Position numbers and translations under genes: made by a program. This document shows, piece by piece, positions 12,186 through 25,300 of a stretch of DNA of 64,000 nucleotides. Source of the stretch: Marisa cornuarietis (taxonomy: Eukaryota > Mollusca > Gastropoda > Architaenioglossa > Ampullariidae); contig SMMW01000619.1 in assembly GCA_004794655.1 (NCBI GenBank), forward strand, positions 1,736,001-1,800,000, given 5' to 3'. Positions within the stretch are counted from its first letter, which is position 1; each line of letters starts with the position of its first letter. Under the pieces are notes generated by a model. It had not been told where the DNA came from. It searched no databases and saw only the letters and a list, made by a program, of their open reading frames with translations.

Positions 12186-15100
12186 GTGAGTTCTGTCTCC
12201 GCGCCGCTGATCTGCCTCCCACACGACCCCAAGAGGCACCGGAACCGGTCTCAGGGGGGGGGGGGGCGGGGGTCTCCAGCGACGATGGCGTAGTTTTGGT
12301 GAAGGGAGATCACCAACGTCGTAGGGGCCGGAAGCCACATCCTAGCCGCTAGATGAATGTAGAGAATAAGGCAATCAGCCATCCTGCCGGTATGAATTAA
12401 ACACTGCAGCTATTTCCATTGTACTCCTGATGAAAAGTGTGTGAATTGTGCCTCTTGTTGCATGGGTTTTTTCGATTATTTCCTGATCATCATTCCATAC
12501 TTCATCATTTCCAGAATTGACGATCTTGTGCTCCAAGCAGTTATTATTGTTACGCATGTGTGATGTTGCTTTTGTAAAGCTTGTTGAGCTCTCCGTAATT
12601 AGAGGTAACTGCGATATAGAAAACGACATTATCATTTTGTGATAGCCATTCATCAAGCGACTAATGATGTGGAGTGTCGTGCACCCGGGCAACTGCTTCC
12701 ATCGAAAGAAAAACATCCTTTTTAAAAGAGTATGTCAGCACCAACCAGTGAATACGAACTCCCTGGCTTTTGCAGACGGACGATAAATACAGACTAGTTA
12801 GACGCTTTTGTTTGAAAAATAGCACGTGCACGGAACAACATATTTGTAAACAGAACATTGCTCAGCAAAGCTGTCTTTAAATAACGCATAACTTCTTTAG
12901 TGCAGTTTTCCTTCAAAGTGCAGCAGAAGAAAAGAAACTATATCTCAAGGCAAATTAAACAATGGGAAAAGTTTCATTCAGACGACAACGAAAGGAATAT
13001 GAGAAAGAGTGAGTGCACAACACAGTTGTTGTTGGTACGAAATGTGAGTGCAGTTCCTTGTGTGACCTCAAGATGCAGTCGTGTCTGTCAGCGAGGCCAT
13101 GAAAAGAGGCTGTGAAGCAGTACATAAACATTTCCAGTGTCTTCTCTTTCATTTCACTGTAGTTGGGGTTTCTCCAGTGGAGACAAGTTTCAACCGACTG
13201 CCTGCTGCACATAGAACCTTGGCCGGCATGATATCCTGATGTTACCCCCAGTTCTTTACCGGCCGCGTGAGGCCGCTAGCGTGCGTCTGTTCACTGTTAT
13301 AGGCGATAGGACCATCAGATGTGTCTCCGCTGGTCAGTACTCTCATTTACACATAAGGATCTGAAATTGCCTTTTGCCGTATGGTCTGTTCTTTGGGGTT
13401 CATCATTAACACAGATGGTCAGTCACATCTGCCACCCAAAAACTCCCACAGGACACATTAGTGCGGGGACATAAAGCCGTTGGATGTGGCCGGGTGTCTA
13501 ATGGCCTGCTGGTTAGTTGTCCTTGTAGTGTCAGGCCAACTCCTGCTTAACCCATTCGTTTTTAGACCTCTTTGAACTTGTAACTGCATGGAACTGTTGG
13601 CTTGGTTAGATTTACGAACAAAAATAATTTCCAAATGCTGGTGATGACGTCTTACGAGACTGTCCCTGTGATTTAGTTTGTGCTTGATATTCGAGTCAAA
13701 GCTTTAGAGCACCGCACGTAAGATCACGAACACGTAGAGCTAGAACTCTTGACACCGAACTGCTGAAGCCTGGCGAACTCTCAATAATATTTACGCGAGT
13801 TTGGTGGAGAAAACAAATTCAACGTATTTTATGTGCAACATCTACCCGCATAGAAACGAAAACATCTTTCTAAATTTTCCACGGTAGTCTCAGCATCATC
13901 CCCCTCCTTAGCAAGTGTCGCTGCTCTATACAGACATGGTTGTCTACAGCCGGTGACGATGTGTCGAGGTGTGGCTATAAAGAAAACGGCGATGTGAAAG
14001 CAAAGAAATGTAGATGCCACTTTCAGTGACGTTTTTCACCGCCGCCTGCTGATTACCTGTCAGCTCACGGACCATGCGGCTATTCAAGCGGCTGCCTTCT
14101 CTTCACTACACCCGCCTTGTTGTTGCAGCGGTTGAGCGCGAGTGCATGTCCATCACTCACAGTCTAACATGGCCCATATCAAGTTTTGCCCACTGTCCGT
14201 GGCGCAGAAAGAAGCAAACACAGGCGCGGCAGAGAGGTAATCAAAAAACCGTCCATCCTCTACTATCTCAGCCCGTGGTCATTCTATCAGCCTTCGGGGG
14301 GGGGGTGTAAGTTGTCAGAGCACAGTATATGACGTAACACTCGCTCACTACAGACAGCAGTAGAAGCAGGATCATGACCAACGAATAGGTTGCGCTAGGC
14401 TGTACACTTTGGTGTGGAGCTAGCTTAAGTCACGACTCCATGTGTATGTTATCTGTTAATTGAAAAGAGGTTTTTCTGTTAAATTATTTGTTAAGGGAAT
14501 TCAATCAAAGGATGACGAGCTTGGTGTTGTGATATAATGTCAAGGGCTTAGCGTTCTGCTGCAGTGTTGAGGACACGTGTCCTGTCACAGTGTACAAGGC
14601 TAATGTTCTACTGCTGTGTCAAAGGTTAGTGATGCTGTTAAAGGGAGGCATTGAAAAAAAAGGAAGTGGCGCTGCATTGAACTTTCAACAATTAGTAAAT
14701 TATGACTAACTCACTTTCCATCCGTTACGAGGGTAGAACAGCGAGGGTGACGGTGCTTTTGTGTTACATGACAAAGTACTGCTGTGACGTGCTCCTGACC
14801 AACGTTAGACCTAACCACACATGGGCCTTCTGCTAGACGGAACGTACTTCCTTTCAGTATGGGCGGTAATCGGAGTCAACTTCGACACTTTTTTTCCCCC
14901 GGGAAGGCGGGAAGGCGAACACTGCGCTCAGTCTGTGTGGTGGAGACTGTCGCCTGCTGTTGTTTCTCAACGTCCCGGGCAAGAGTGAAGCAGAGATGTA
15001 ACGCTGGTCCCTAGCGGTGACGCTAACTGTAACACTTCATCGGTGCCGCTAATGACCGTGTCGCGTGCAGTCAAGGGGAGCTAACTGGAAATTATCGCCC

Positions 15101-16421
15101 CTGACCAAGAGACTGCACGGTGGAGCCACAGTCCAGCAGACCCTGCCATTCCCCGCAAATGGATCTTGCATGCTGGCTTGTCCTAACCGCTGTGCCATGT
15201 CGTCCGGGGGCTTTCATGTACAGCGCTTAACATCAAAGTCAGCCTTGGAATTCTGGAAAAGCAGAGTGTAATCCCACCAGAAGCAAACCCGCGGGTGCAG
15301 ATGAATGAGCTGATTCTGAGGGAAGCCTGACTAGAGTTGTCATTAGATTGTTTCCTTCTCTGAAACATTTGTTCTTGGAGTCAGTCGGTCACAAGTAGCG
15401 CGCACGGACCCGCCTGCTCATGTTCTTCACAATAATCAATGTATATTTGGCGACCGCTTTACTGCGGAGTGTCGTGGTCTGAGCGCTAGTCAAGTACAGG
15501 AGCAATATGAGTAGTCAAAGCTGAATAACAAATGAAAAAAGGAAAAGCTTCAGATGATGTGGAAAAGTAGTCAGACTGAAACTTGTGGCCTGAAACTCTA
15601 GATGTTTCTTGAGCAAGTGTGTTTTAAGGACAAGTCTTAAAGAGTCTTTTGTCTGCTGATGACGTATCACCATACGGGAGTGAGTTCCAATGAGTAGATG
15701 CAGAATGAGCAAACATGCGAGCACCAATCCTGATTCTGTCTGCAGAAGTACGGATTGTTCAGTTGGTGCACAACAAGTCTCTAGGTGGTAGCTGAATGAC
15801 TAATCAAGAGCAGTCGGCTACATTTAGGAAAATTTACAAAGCGAGGCGTCATGAATGATCACTCGACAGAATATTTCTTAGAAGAAAAGTGGCCACAGAA
15901 TCTCAGATGTCAGTCTGAAGATAACGAGACGACAGATTCCAAATCAGTTTGTGAATCATACATTAAATTTGAGACCATGAACAACGGAATTGAAGACAGA
16001 TAAAGCTTAACCAGAGCCATCATCGCCAGCAAAGTCAGTTACATTTAAAGTAAATGCAAACTGATGATCCTTTCAGTTAATCACGAAATGCAGCTTCCAT
16101 ACAAGAGGAGCGCCGAATCTGAACAACGTCAGGACGACTATGACAATGTCACGAAGAATGTCAGCCCAGTTGAACAATTCCTGTGACAGGACACAAAAAC
16201 GAAACTGAAGCTAATGTTTAATCCATCAGTCACCTGCAGCCACGACCAGTGGTTTCCTCCTTTCCGCCTGTTTCTCACCTCCTCAGATATGCGTACACGG
16301 ACATACACTTACGCAGGCATACACACACACATACACTAGCACAACCTGCAGATAGGTTTCGGGAGGAAAATATCCATCACACATGGAAGCACATACACAG
16401 TAGATATATACGCGCTCGCGT

Positions 16422-16476
<55 letters not shown>

Positions 16477-19298
16477 GGCCCAGTGACATACATCAGGTAC
16501 AAGTTGCAAAGTGCCAGACATTATTAACTGCCGTTGGTTGATCTCAGAGCTCAGCTTCTCTCGAAGCCCTCATGTTCCTGGAGCACAGGGAATCGGACAC
16601 CTTAACGTTACTGATGGAGTCTCACAACCACGTGTATCCTAGGGAGGACAATAACAGTGGCCGATTCATGTCGCTGGACCGTGCACATTGTGCCTACTCA
16701 TGCATTTTCACCGTCATGTGACGATCCTCCTGCCGAAGAAAACCTTTTTTCAGAAGCTCATATAGGGCTGTGATCACAGCATGTATTTCGTGTTATCAAT
16801 CTTTTCACGAATGTCCGTGGGGCACTTGATCTTTCAATGAAGTTTAGGCAGCTGAAAACCCATTTGATACTCGCATTCTCTCGTCTGAAACGTTTCTCAT
16901 TTCCGGAAAGCTTTTGCGCAAATGTAAGTCCATGAAGCACTTATTATCTGACGCCACACAAGCGGTGGCGGTGGCCGAGGATTTGGCAGGATGTTTGACA
17001 GGAGACAGACAGCTGCCGAGATGCGAAAGATAAAGACTATCGCAAGTGATCGTCATTGGAGTCCACGACCATACAGAGCGATAGCCGGGATGAAAGAATC
17101 ATTATGGAGTCGGAAGAATATGGCATGGGGCTGAGTCCAGTGCATGCGGGTAAACACAAGAGCTTACGAGATTCCTTTTCTCCAAAGCTGCCCATCACAT
17201 GCAGCTGAAAGGAACAGATTCTGTGATGAAGAATGGCGATACGGTGGCGCGACAGTTAAGTCATTGTTACCAGTTTAGTCAGCAGCGACTGTCCCAGGTT
17301 CAAAACCCATCTCAATAAGTTGTCTTTGCTCTGCGGACGTATTAATAGGCCCGACTGCTTTGCCGTGATATAACTTTAGAGGCTTAGTTCCAAGTTTGAC
17401 TAAAACACCGGCCAGATAAACAAAGACCGGTTTGAGTCACCGTCTGCTTGTCCGGGGTACAGTCTTGCATGAGTAACTTCATGGTATCTTCTGTTTTATT
17501 GAGAATGGGATAATGTCAGGTAAATATAGTTCAAAAACGTCGTTAGGTAATTTTACAAAATCGTAAGTGAATGGTGCAGTTCTAATCGCTAGACTTGTTA
17601 TAAACTAGGAGAAAAACTCGAAATGGGCTCTTGTTATACTGAGGGTTGATTGTACACTGTACAATGTACATCTCTCTCTTTTTTGTCTCTCTCATTTTGG
17701 TCTCTCACACTCTAACATTTTTTTTCAGTCTCTCTCTGTGACTTTCTCTGTCGCTGATTTTCTAACACAAACATCATACACATACACATAGACGATTTCC
17801 AGTGATGCTTGGGCTACAGCCACAAAAGCAACCAAACACCCGCCAAACCTCCCACAATGTGGCGAAGCAAATTAGTAAAGAGAGGTAAGGGCAGACTGCT
17901 ACTAAAGACATTCATAACAAGGTGACACTGAGTCGAGAAAATGAAGCCAGGATGCCCCGCATTTCAACGCGACCTCATCCTTCCTTAACTACTATCAGTT
18001 TTCAGACATAAATGTCAGGTACATGTAGTGCCTTATGGCGCGGCGCTGATTTGTGAAAGCTCTCAGACTAAAGAAGTTTAGTTGTGTTCTTTTGCAAAAG
18101 ACTTTGAAACTTTATAAATGTTTACGAGAAGCAGAAACTATTTCATGGAAATATATTTCGTGTATGTAAAAGATTGTTTGGTGAGAACTGCATCAAATGG
18201 CTCTAAAACTTGCACGAAAGCTCATCACATTGCCAGGGGTTGTCAGCCATACAAAACCTGCAACAACGTGGGAAAGATGTATGAAATCAATGTATGAGAT
18301 TAAATTCTTTCATGTTAGCAGACTGAACCAAGACTGCGACGAAAGCCGCTTTGCTGTTAAGTGAGATCAGAAGGGCAGGGAGAATGCCTTTGTACGCCAG
18401 GTGATGAGAGCTTCTACATGCAGCGTGTAGAAAGCAACTTTATCGAAGACGTAGATCGTTTTCTTCTGATGCTCAACATCATTAGTGCTCAATGCACATA
18501 CACCAGTCCGGGGGCTTTTGATGCAATGCATCAAGCATGACGAGCAAATTGAAACATGAAAAGTTCCCCCGTTGGGCCTTCCCTTTCTCAGCTCAGCCGA
18601 GGATCTGTCGCTTTGTGAAATTATACCTGAAATATTTGCTGGATATATCGCCTAGAAGGTACAGAGAAGATTTTGTGCTGAAGGTCAAGAAGAAAGGATG
18701 GAAGGGTTACATAGAACAGTAAAAGAGATCCTTCTAGTTAAGTTAGGGGCCGTAGTCCCACAAGCTTCGCTGGTGATTGTGGTGAGGAAATGGAAACTGT
18801 GTTAACTAGGGAACTGCTGCTGCACGTGGACAGTCAGAGTTCGAGTTCTGGAACGTTTCCAAGACAGGCTGAGTTCGCAAGTGTCCTCCCAGCAAGTGCA
18901 GACCTCTCAGTCTCCTGGCCTGGGTGTTATTAAACACACGCCTTGCTTTTGCTTTAGAGGAAAACATCAGACTCTTTTTCTGCTAGTTCACCAGAAAAAA
19001 TGTTAAACCCGCATAATTTTAAACTTGTTACATATACATGTTATTACTCATTTTTCAGAGACATTGTACGTACGGAAGTATTAGTGTGTATAGCAAATAC
19101 ATTCTATTCGAAAGTTCTAGGTGCAAAAGCTGTGTTAACTAATTGGTGTTAACTTTCAAACTCCTTACTAAGGTAAATTTAAAAACGATTTTCGTTTTTT
19201 TTATTGGAAAAGTTGGCAATATGAAACAAATTTTGCAAGTTTTATTTCCGACTTAGGTATGCGCGCATGTGTGCGTGCTACTGCCACGTTGCCTGTCC

Positions 19299-19357
<59 letters not shown>

Positions 19358-22300
19358 CTATATTTTTAGTGTAAACTAAAGCTCCCATTACACAAACAGT
19401 AAACAAAGAAGTCGCACGCTCAAGCGGCTAGCGGTGCTCGTCAATGGTGGCGGGGGGGGGATGGTCTAGCGCACTGTGACCGGCACCTCCCTTCAAGCTC
19501 CCAGAGAAGAGTGTCCTCTCCTTCTAGTACTCTTTGCTAGTATGTCCTCGCCACTGATTGCTCTCTCTCCCAGACTCGATAAAGACGCACTCATACAGTT
19601 CGGTCATATCAAGTAAAGCTGGTTAACAACTCAGACACAAGTCAGTCCACAACAAACATCCTATATTTCGGTGGATGTTTAAGTAGCCAGAATAGCGGGA
19701 TTGGGGTGGTGGTTGTTGGGGTGGGCGGGGGAGATCTCTTGACCGTTAGACAAAATCTTCGCCACGAGAGCTGGACAATTTCATGAATGCCTGTATACAA
19801 GCCTGACGTCAAGACGGGTGGCCGCTAGTCGTACTTCTGTCGAACCCTCCCCCCACCCCACTATTGATACCTACCCTTGTCGGAGACAAATGTGCGTCTG
19901 AGGAACGCTCATCGTTTCTCATTACTAGCAGCTGGACAAGCACGTGACAAGAAGGGATTGCCGAGGATTTCTTGCCGGCAGTTCGCTTCGTTGCCGATTT
20001 CTCCAGCGTCAGCAGGATTAAAGAGATTACAGTATCTGCAACTCAATCGCTTGTGGTCCCCCACACCCTGTGATCTCGCTAATTTATTTTTCTTCTGCAG
20101 CTGATACTTTATGTTTCCATGATTAGTTGTGCTTGCTATCGGTGAAAAAAATATCAGTCGATTTGTGACTCGGAAAAAGGGTAGCGTTACATGCGTCAGA
20201 GGAAAATCTGATTTGAGTAGAAGATAAAAAAATACAATATCTGGAGGGAGGTTTTGCACAAGTTGACGTGACCTTAATCTGGAAATTGCGCTCTGGAAAC
20301 TGGTTTGTTGTCTGTCAGTCTTTCTCACTCCCCTGCCCCCCCCCCCAACAAAAGTTGTTACAAGTTTGACTCAGTCTGTTGTTTGTGCGCGCGCGCGTTT
20401 GAGTGAGAAGGATGGGGGGGGGGTTGCCTGGTAAACAAAGTCGAGATGAATTGCAGTGTTTTGTGATACTGACTTCTTCGTTGTTTAAGGCTTTTGATAT
20501 GTTCAGATGTGACTTGAGCAGCTTCTGTTATAGCTGGTCAAGTCGTCCCTGACCGTGGTCGAATCGACTTATTGTGGTAAGCGTGTGTGGGTGGGTGGTG
20601 GGTGTGAGTAATGAGTTGTTGTCTTATTTGTGTATGACTGAGTGATGGTAATGAGTTTTTTTATAATGTCTTTAAGTCATCCTTTTATATCATGATGATC
20701 TGTGCTACACAAAGAATTTCTCAGTGTTTCTATTGGCGTGATAGACGTTATCTTGGTTGTACGCTAACATTATTTCTGTGCCCAGTCCTTTACTTGGTTA
20801 AGAACCGCCGTGTGAGCCGACGTCTGCAATGGCTTTATTAGCATCTTTCTAATTGACTTTCTCTCCTCGATATCTCGGGTGCCGATCCTCACAGAAAGTG
20901 GTTTTAAAAGAAAAGCGAGTTGTTTGAGAGTGAACGTAGTGCTTTACTCGTCATTAGTTTCCCATTTGGATTTGGCACAGAACTTGCAACTATTTCTTTT
21001 CCTATGCGAGGAATGTGATGGCTATTACGCCTGTGCAATCTCAGCATATTTACATTTTTGTTTTCTTTATGACCATCCGATTCTTGTCATTTCGCTGACT
21101 GCACTCCCATCCTCCACCTGCTGCTCATATTATATTTTGTTCTTCCCTCTTTTCTTCCCACTCTCTCTCGGACTCTCAGTTTGTTTCGGTCCATTTCTCC
21201 CCCTCCCCTTCCTCCTTCACCTTCCAAACTTCTTTCGTCGGTCAGCTCTTAAAGAACTGACGTCATCAAGCACTCCCACTCTAACACCACTTACCTCCTT
21301 CAGAAAACGAAGACAACAAACCGATCTGTATTTACTGAACGTCAGTGTCTTCGAAACACAGCTCCGATCCTTGTAAACCTTCCAACTTTCTTTCTAAACT
21401 GTTTGATCTTGCGCCAGCCCAGAGCGGGCTCGAGATGAAGGCGTCGTTAAACTGGTGATCACGCAACCAGTGCATCACGGGTAATGGTGGGTCCACATCG
21501 ACCCGTCTTCATAACAAGAGTCGATGAGAAGCCCCTTGTCCGTCGGTTGATCAGAAAGCACGTTCCTGCGCAGCACGGATGTCCGTCTAAACGGCGACCT
21601 GGCCTTAGCTCCACATACAAACCCACCCCTCGGCTCCTAAGACACACACGTATGTAGTTTCAGGGTAAAGTGCAGACCTGGGACTTGTTTCTCTAGACCC
21701 CAGCCAATTTCCATCGCTTCTTCGGATTGATCGATGGAGTGGATGGATTGCTTTATTTGAGCAGAGAGAGCCAGAAGGAAAACAGAGGTCTTCTCCTGTG
21801 ACCGATGAATTAGCCCACTTCAGCATTATAATTCGAGGACGAGAGTTCATATTTCGTAGGGAGTTACACGATGTCAGACAGACATGATGCTGGGCAGTCT
21901 TCTAAATGTTTGCTCGTTCTCTCCTCTTCTCCGTCTTCTCTCTCTCTCTGTGTGTGTGTGTGTGTGGTGGAAAACTTCATTGTTCATATATAGTAGCTCT
22001 GCGACAGCTTTTTTGTCGGCTTGGATCTTCAAAAGTCGGTGCAAACAAGTTCAAAATTATTTTCAAAGGAGAGCGTTTGATTATTTAAAAGGTAATTTGT
22101 CGGGTAGATTTGGGGAATGAGTATGTTCCGTTATGAGACACGCGCCTTTGAACATTGCAGCTCTCACCTGGGGTTTGGGAGGCCAGAAGGACATTTGTCA
22201 ATTGTCACAAATATGGGCTTGTTGACCGGTAACTGTGGCAACTTGCGTATGTTTATAAGACACTAATGAGGGAGATGTGGGCTTTGAACTCACCACAACG

Positions 22301-25300
22301 TGTGAGCTGATTTCACGTGTGACCAGGGTTCGCCTTGTGAACACTCTTACAGGGTCCCTTGACAACTGATGGTCTCTGTGATGCCATTAGTCCTTTAGAA
22401 CCTCGCATTTTTACAATATTTTTCACTAATAAATCAAAAGTGTTGTTGTCCCATTTGTATACAGTTTTGTCCCTTGTTTTATGGAAAAGCTTGCTCAAGA
22501 GTCGGTGTGCAACGGCAATCTGTCTGCTGTCTTCTTCGCCATGTAGAGCCCATAGTCTTCAGGTGCCTCACTTTACACACTTGTTACACCAATTGCAAAC
22601 ACTGTTTGTAGTAGTAGTAGTAACATATATTCCTCTGCCTCTGAGGGGCACATTTCTTGAAAAATTTGCCCTCTTTTAAAACACTTTTTCATACAGACGA
22701 TTGTAGCAAGGCAAATGAACTTTATGGAAGTGGAAGCTATTGTGAAACTGTAACTGATAATTTTCGCGGAAGTAGAAGTTATGCTCATGAACTTTGCAAG
22801 TGGCAGCCAGTGAACTTTGTGGAGGTTAAGCCAATGAACTTCATTGAAGTAGAGGTTACGCTAATGAACTTTGTGGAAGTTAAATGAGCTTTATGGAAAT
22901 AGAGCTTATACTAATGAACTCGGTGGAAGACCGTGTTGGTGTCTTGCCAACAACACGTGAGGCCTTCTCTTCTCTTGTGCCCCAGAGCTTGCTGACAGGC
23001 AGTCCTATCCAACATTAGGCTCTGTTATCGCCCCACAGCTGTCACATGTTTGCGATGCGGTAGTCAAGCCTCCTTAGCTAAAATAAAGTTGCTAACCACA
23101 TGCGGTTGGCAAAAGCGGAAACGGCGAAGAACGAAAAGATGTTTTCTTGCAAATATTCTCACAGCCAATCAAAGCACAGAAGCTTTTGTTATACCCTGTT
23201 TACATGCAAACGCTTTCTACAAAAGGGCAACTACATGATCCGGTTTGGATTTGTGGTAAGGCACTAGCTGGAGCAGAGGAAATGGTTCCAGCCATTTCAG
23301 TATTGATAAGGAATGATTTGCAGCTGGTTTGTTTCCGAAAGTCTGTGTGTTTCTTCGAAATTGTTTTGACCGCCAGTGATACGCCGTTTTTGCGATGGGC
23401 GTCGGCTGTTACTCATTAAGAAAGCTTGTACCAAACATCCCTGTTTATTGTGAAGTGCAACAATCTACATACAACCCATAAAGTTGATCAGCTGCATATT
23501 TCATACAAAGTTACATTTGTAAGCACGCCAGTCTCGCAACTACATTCACCTTTATTGAAACGTAGCAGACGCTCATCAGCATCAGCAACTCTGTCTGAAT
23601 TTAAGATTAAGACACCTGATCCAGGTGGCCAGTCAGATGACTCAAATAGGGTCCCAGTATAATTTTCCTTTGAGAAAAGAGAATTCGCCGGCCGACGGCT
23701 TGCAGCAAGATATCGCCCATCTTGTTTTTTTCCGTGTAGATCGATTCCAAAATGATCCTTCAGCAGAGTTGCCACGTGGCTTTTATGGGGTCTGTGGTTG
23801 GAATTTCCGGTTGGGGAAACATATAGTTAGGGACCATTGAGGCAGTCTCTGTCTCTAATAGCAGTTACTTGAAAGGCTTGTTTATGAAGGATTGGCGCAT
23901 ATACGGTGCAAATCCTCATATCGAGTGGTTCATAAATCATCGTGGAGACTTTCTTTTCCGATAAACAAAATTAGTGTCTATTGTAGTGGCTTATTACGTT
24001 ATGCAAGGCTGCTTTTATCGACCAGGAGAACGATGCGAGTAAAGGAAAGAAGGTTACATTTATAGTGTGCGAGCGTTTTCATAGGTTCGTGTGTGTGTGT
24101 CCGTGTGCTCGTGCGCCCAAGTTGCCCTTTTTAAATGAAAACTGTGAAAGAATCTCGGAAAAGTTTTTTACGACACTTCTGGTGACTTTCTCCGGGCAAA
24201 GCACGAAACAATGTCGTGAACTGGTAATAAACAGTTGTTTACAATTCTTGCAGCACGTGACAGGAATAAAAAAGAGCTTTGTGCAAAACAAACATGTGAT
24301 GTCCATTTTAGCGCCGTCAAGTTTTAAATTGTTGCAGGCACTGTCGACTGCTTTTAGACTTTTGTTGCCAAAAGCTCAGTGCACTATAAAACTAGTATTT
24401 GTTACCATTATTTATCATTTCCTTCAGTGTACAAAGAACTTGCCTGCATAAACATCTTCCGCGGGAACTTAGAAACGGACACATTAGTTTCATCGACACT
24501 GGAAAGCAAGCAGCCTCCCTTACGTCTGCACGTGATCATTTAGTTATCCTACCGCATCTTTGGAAGACACTAAGCTGCGTGGCTCCATTGAGCCGGTCTA
24601 CATACTTCTGTCCAAATTGGCAACTTAAGATCCCAACCCCGACTCGACTGCCTCTTTTCTCTCCAGACTTGCATCTTGGCGGAAGCAGCAGACAGTATGG
24701 ATCTGTCAGCAACACCTACCTAGCTCTCTCAACAGTTTATTTAGTGTGGCTGGTCGAATTAATCATGGGCGAGCCAGAGACTTTGTCGATCTATATCAGC
24801 TTGAACGTTAACAAGTGGAGTTTAGGAAAATATGCTATTCGCCTATGATGTTACGTGCGAGGCGAATGAAAACGATATGCACCTGATGAAAGCTTTCAAG
24901 TGAAGGGCGTCGAGAAACATCTCTGGTCGATGGACGCTTGGGGAAAACAAGAAAAATATATTGCCTGTACACTTGACACTGACGCTTAGAATGTCCTTAT
25001 AATTTATTTCCTGGACAAAAATTACGAGTGTTATTGTATCACCGGGGTTTCCAATAAGTTTATTTAACTTTTATTATATGGGAGCGGATTTTTCGTTTTT
25101 TATAATTGTTTAGCTTCAGCCTTGGCATGTTACTCGAGCACCGCATCTGATAGTGGGATTCAATATCGGATTGTTCTTGCAGCTGATTTATAGGGCCGTG
25201 AATGTTTGGTGTAACTTATGATGTACGGCGTGAAGGCGTCTTGTTTTGTTTCTTCTCTCTCTCTCTCTCTCACGGAAACTGGCTGCACGTGTGTGTACAG

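Noticed and set aside
20879..21376. 165-codon + strand frame
   Set aside because: Low-complexity Leu/Ser/Phe sequence in pyrimidine-rich intron DNA; no domain, no paired splice sites.
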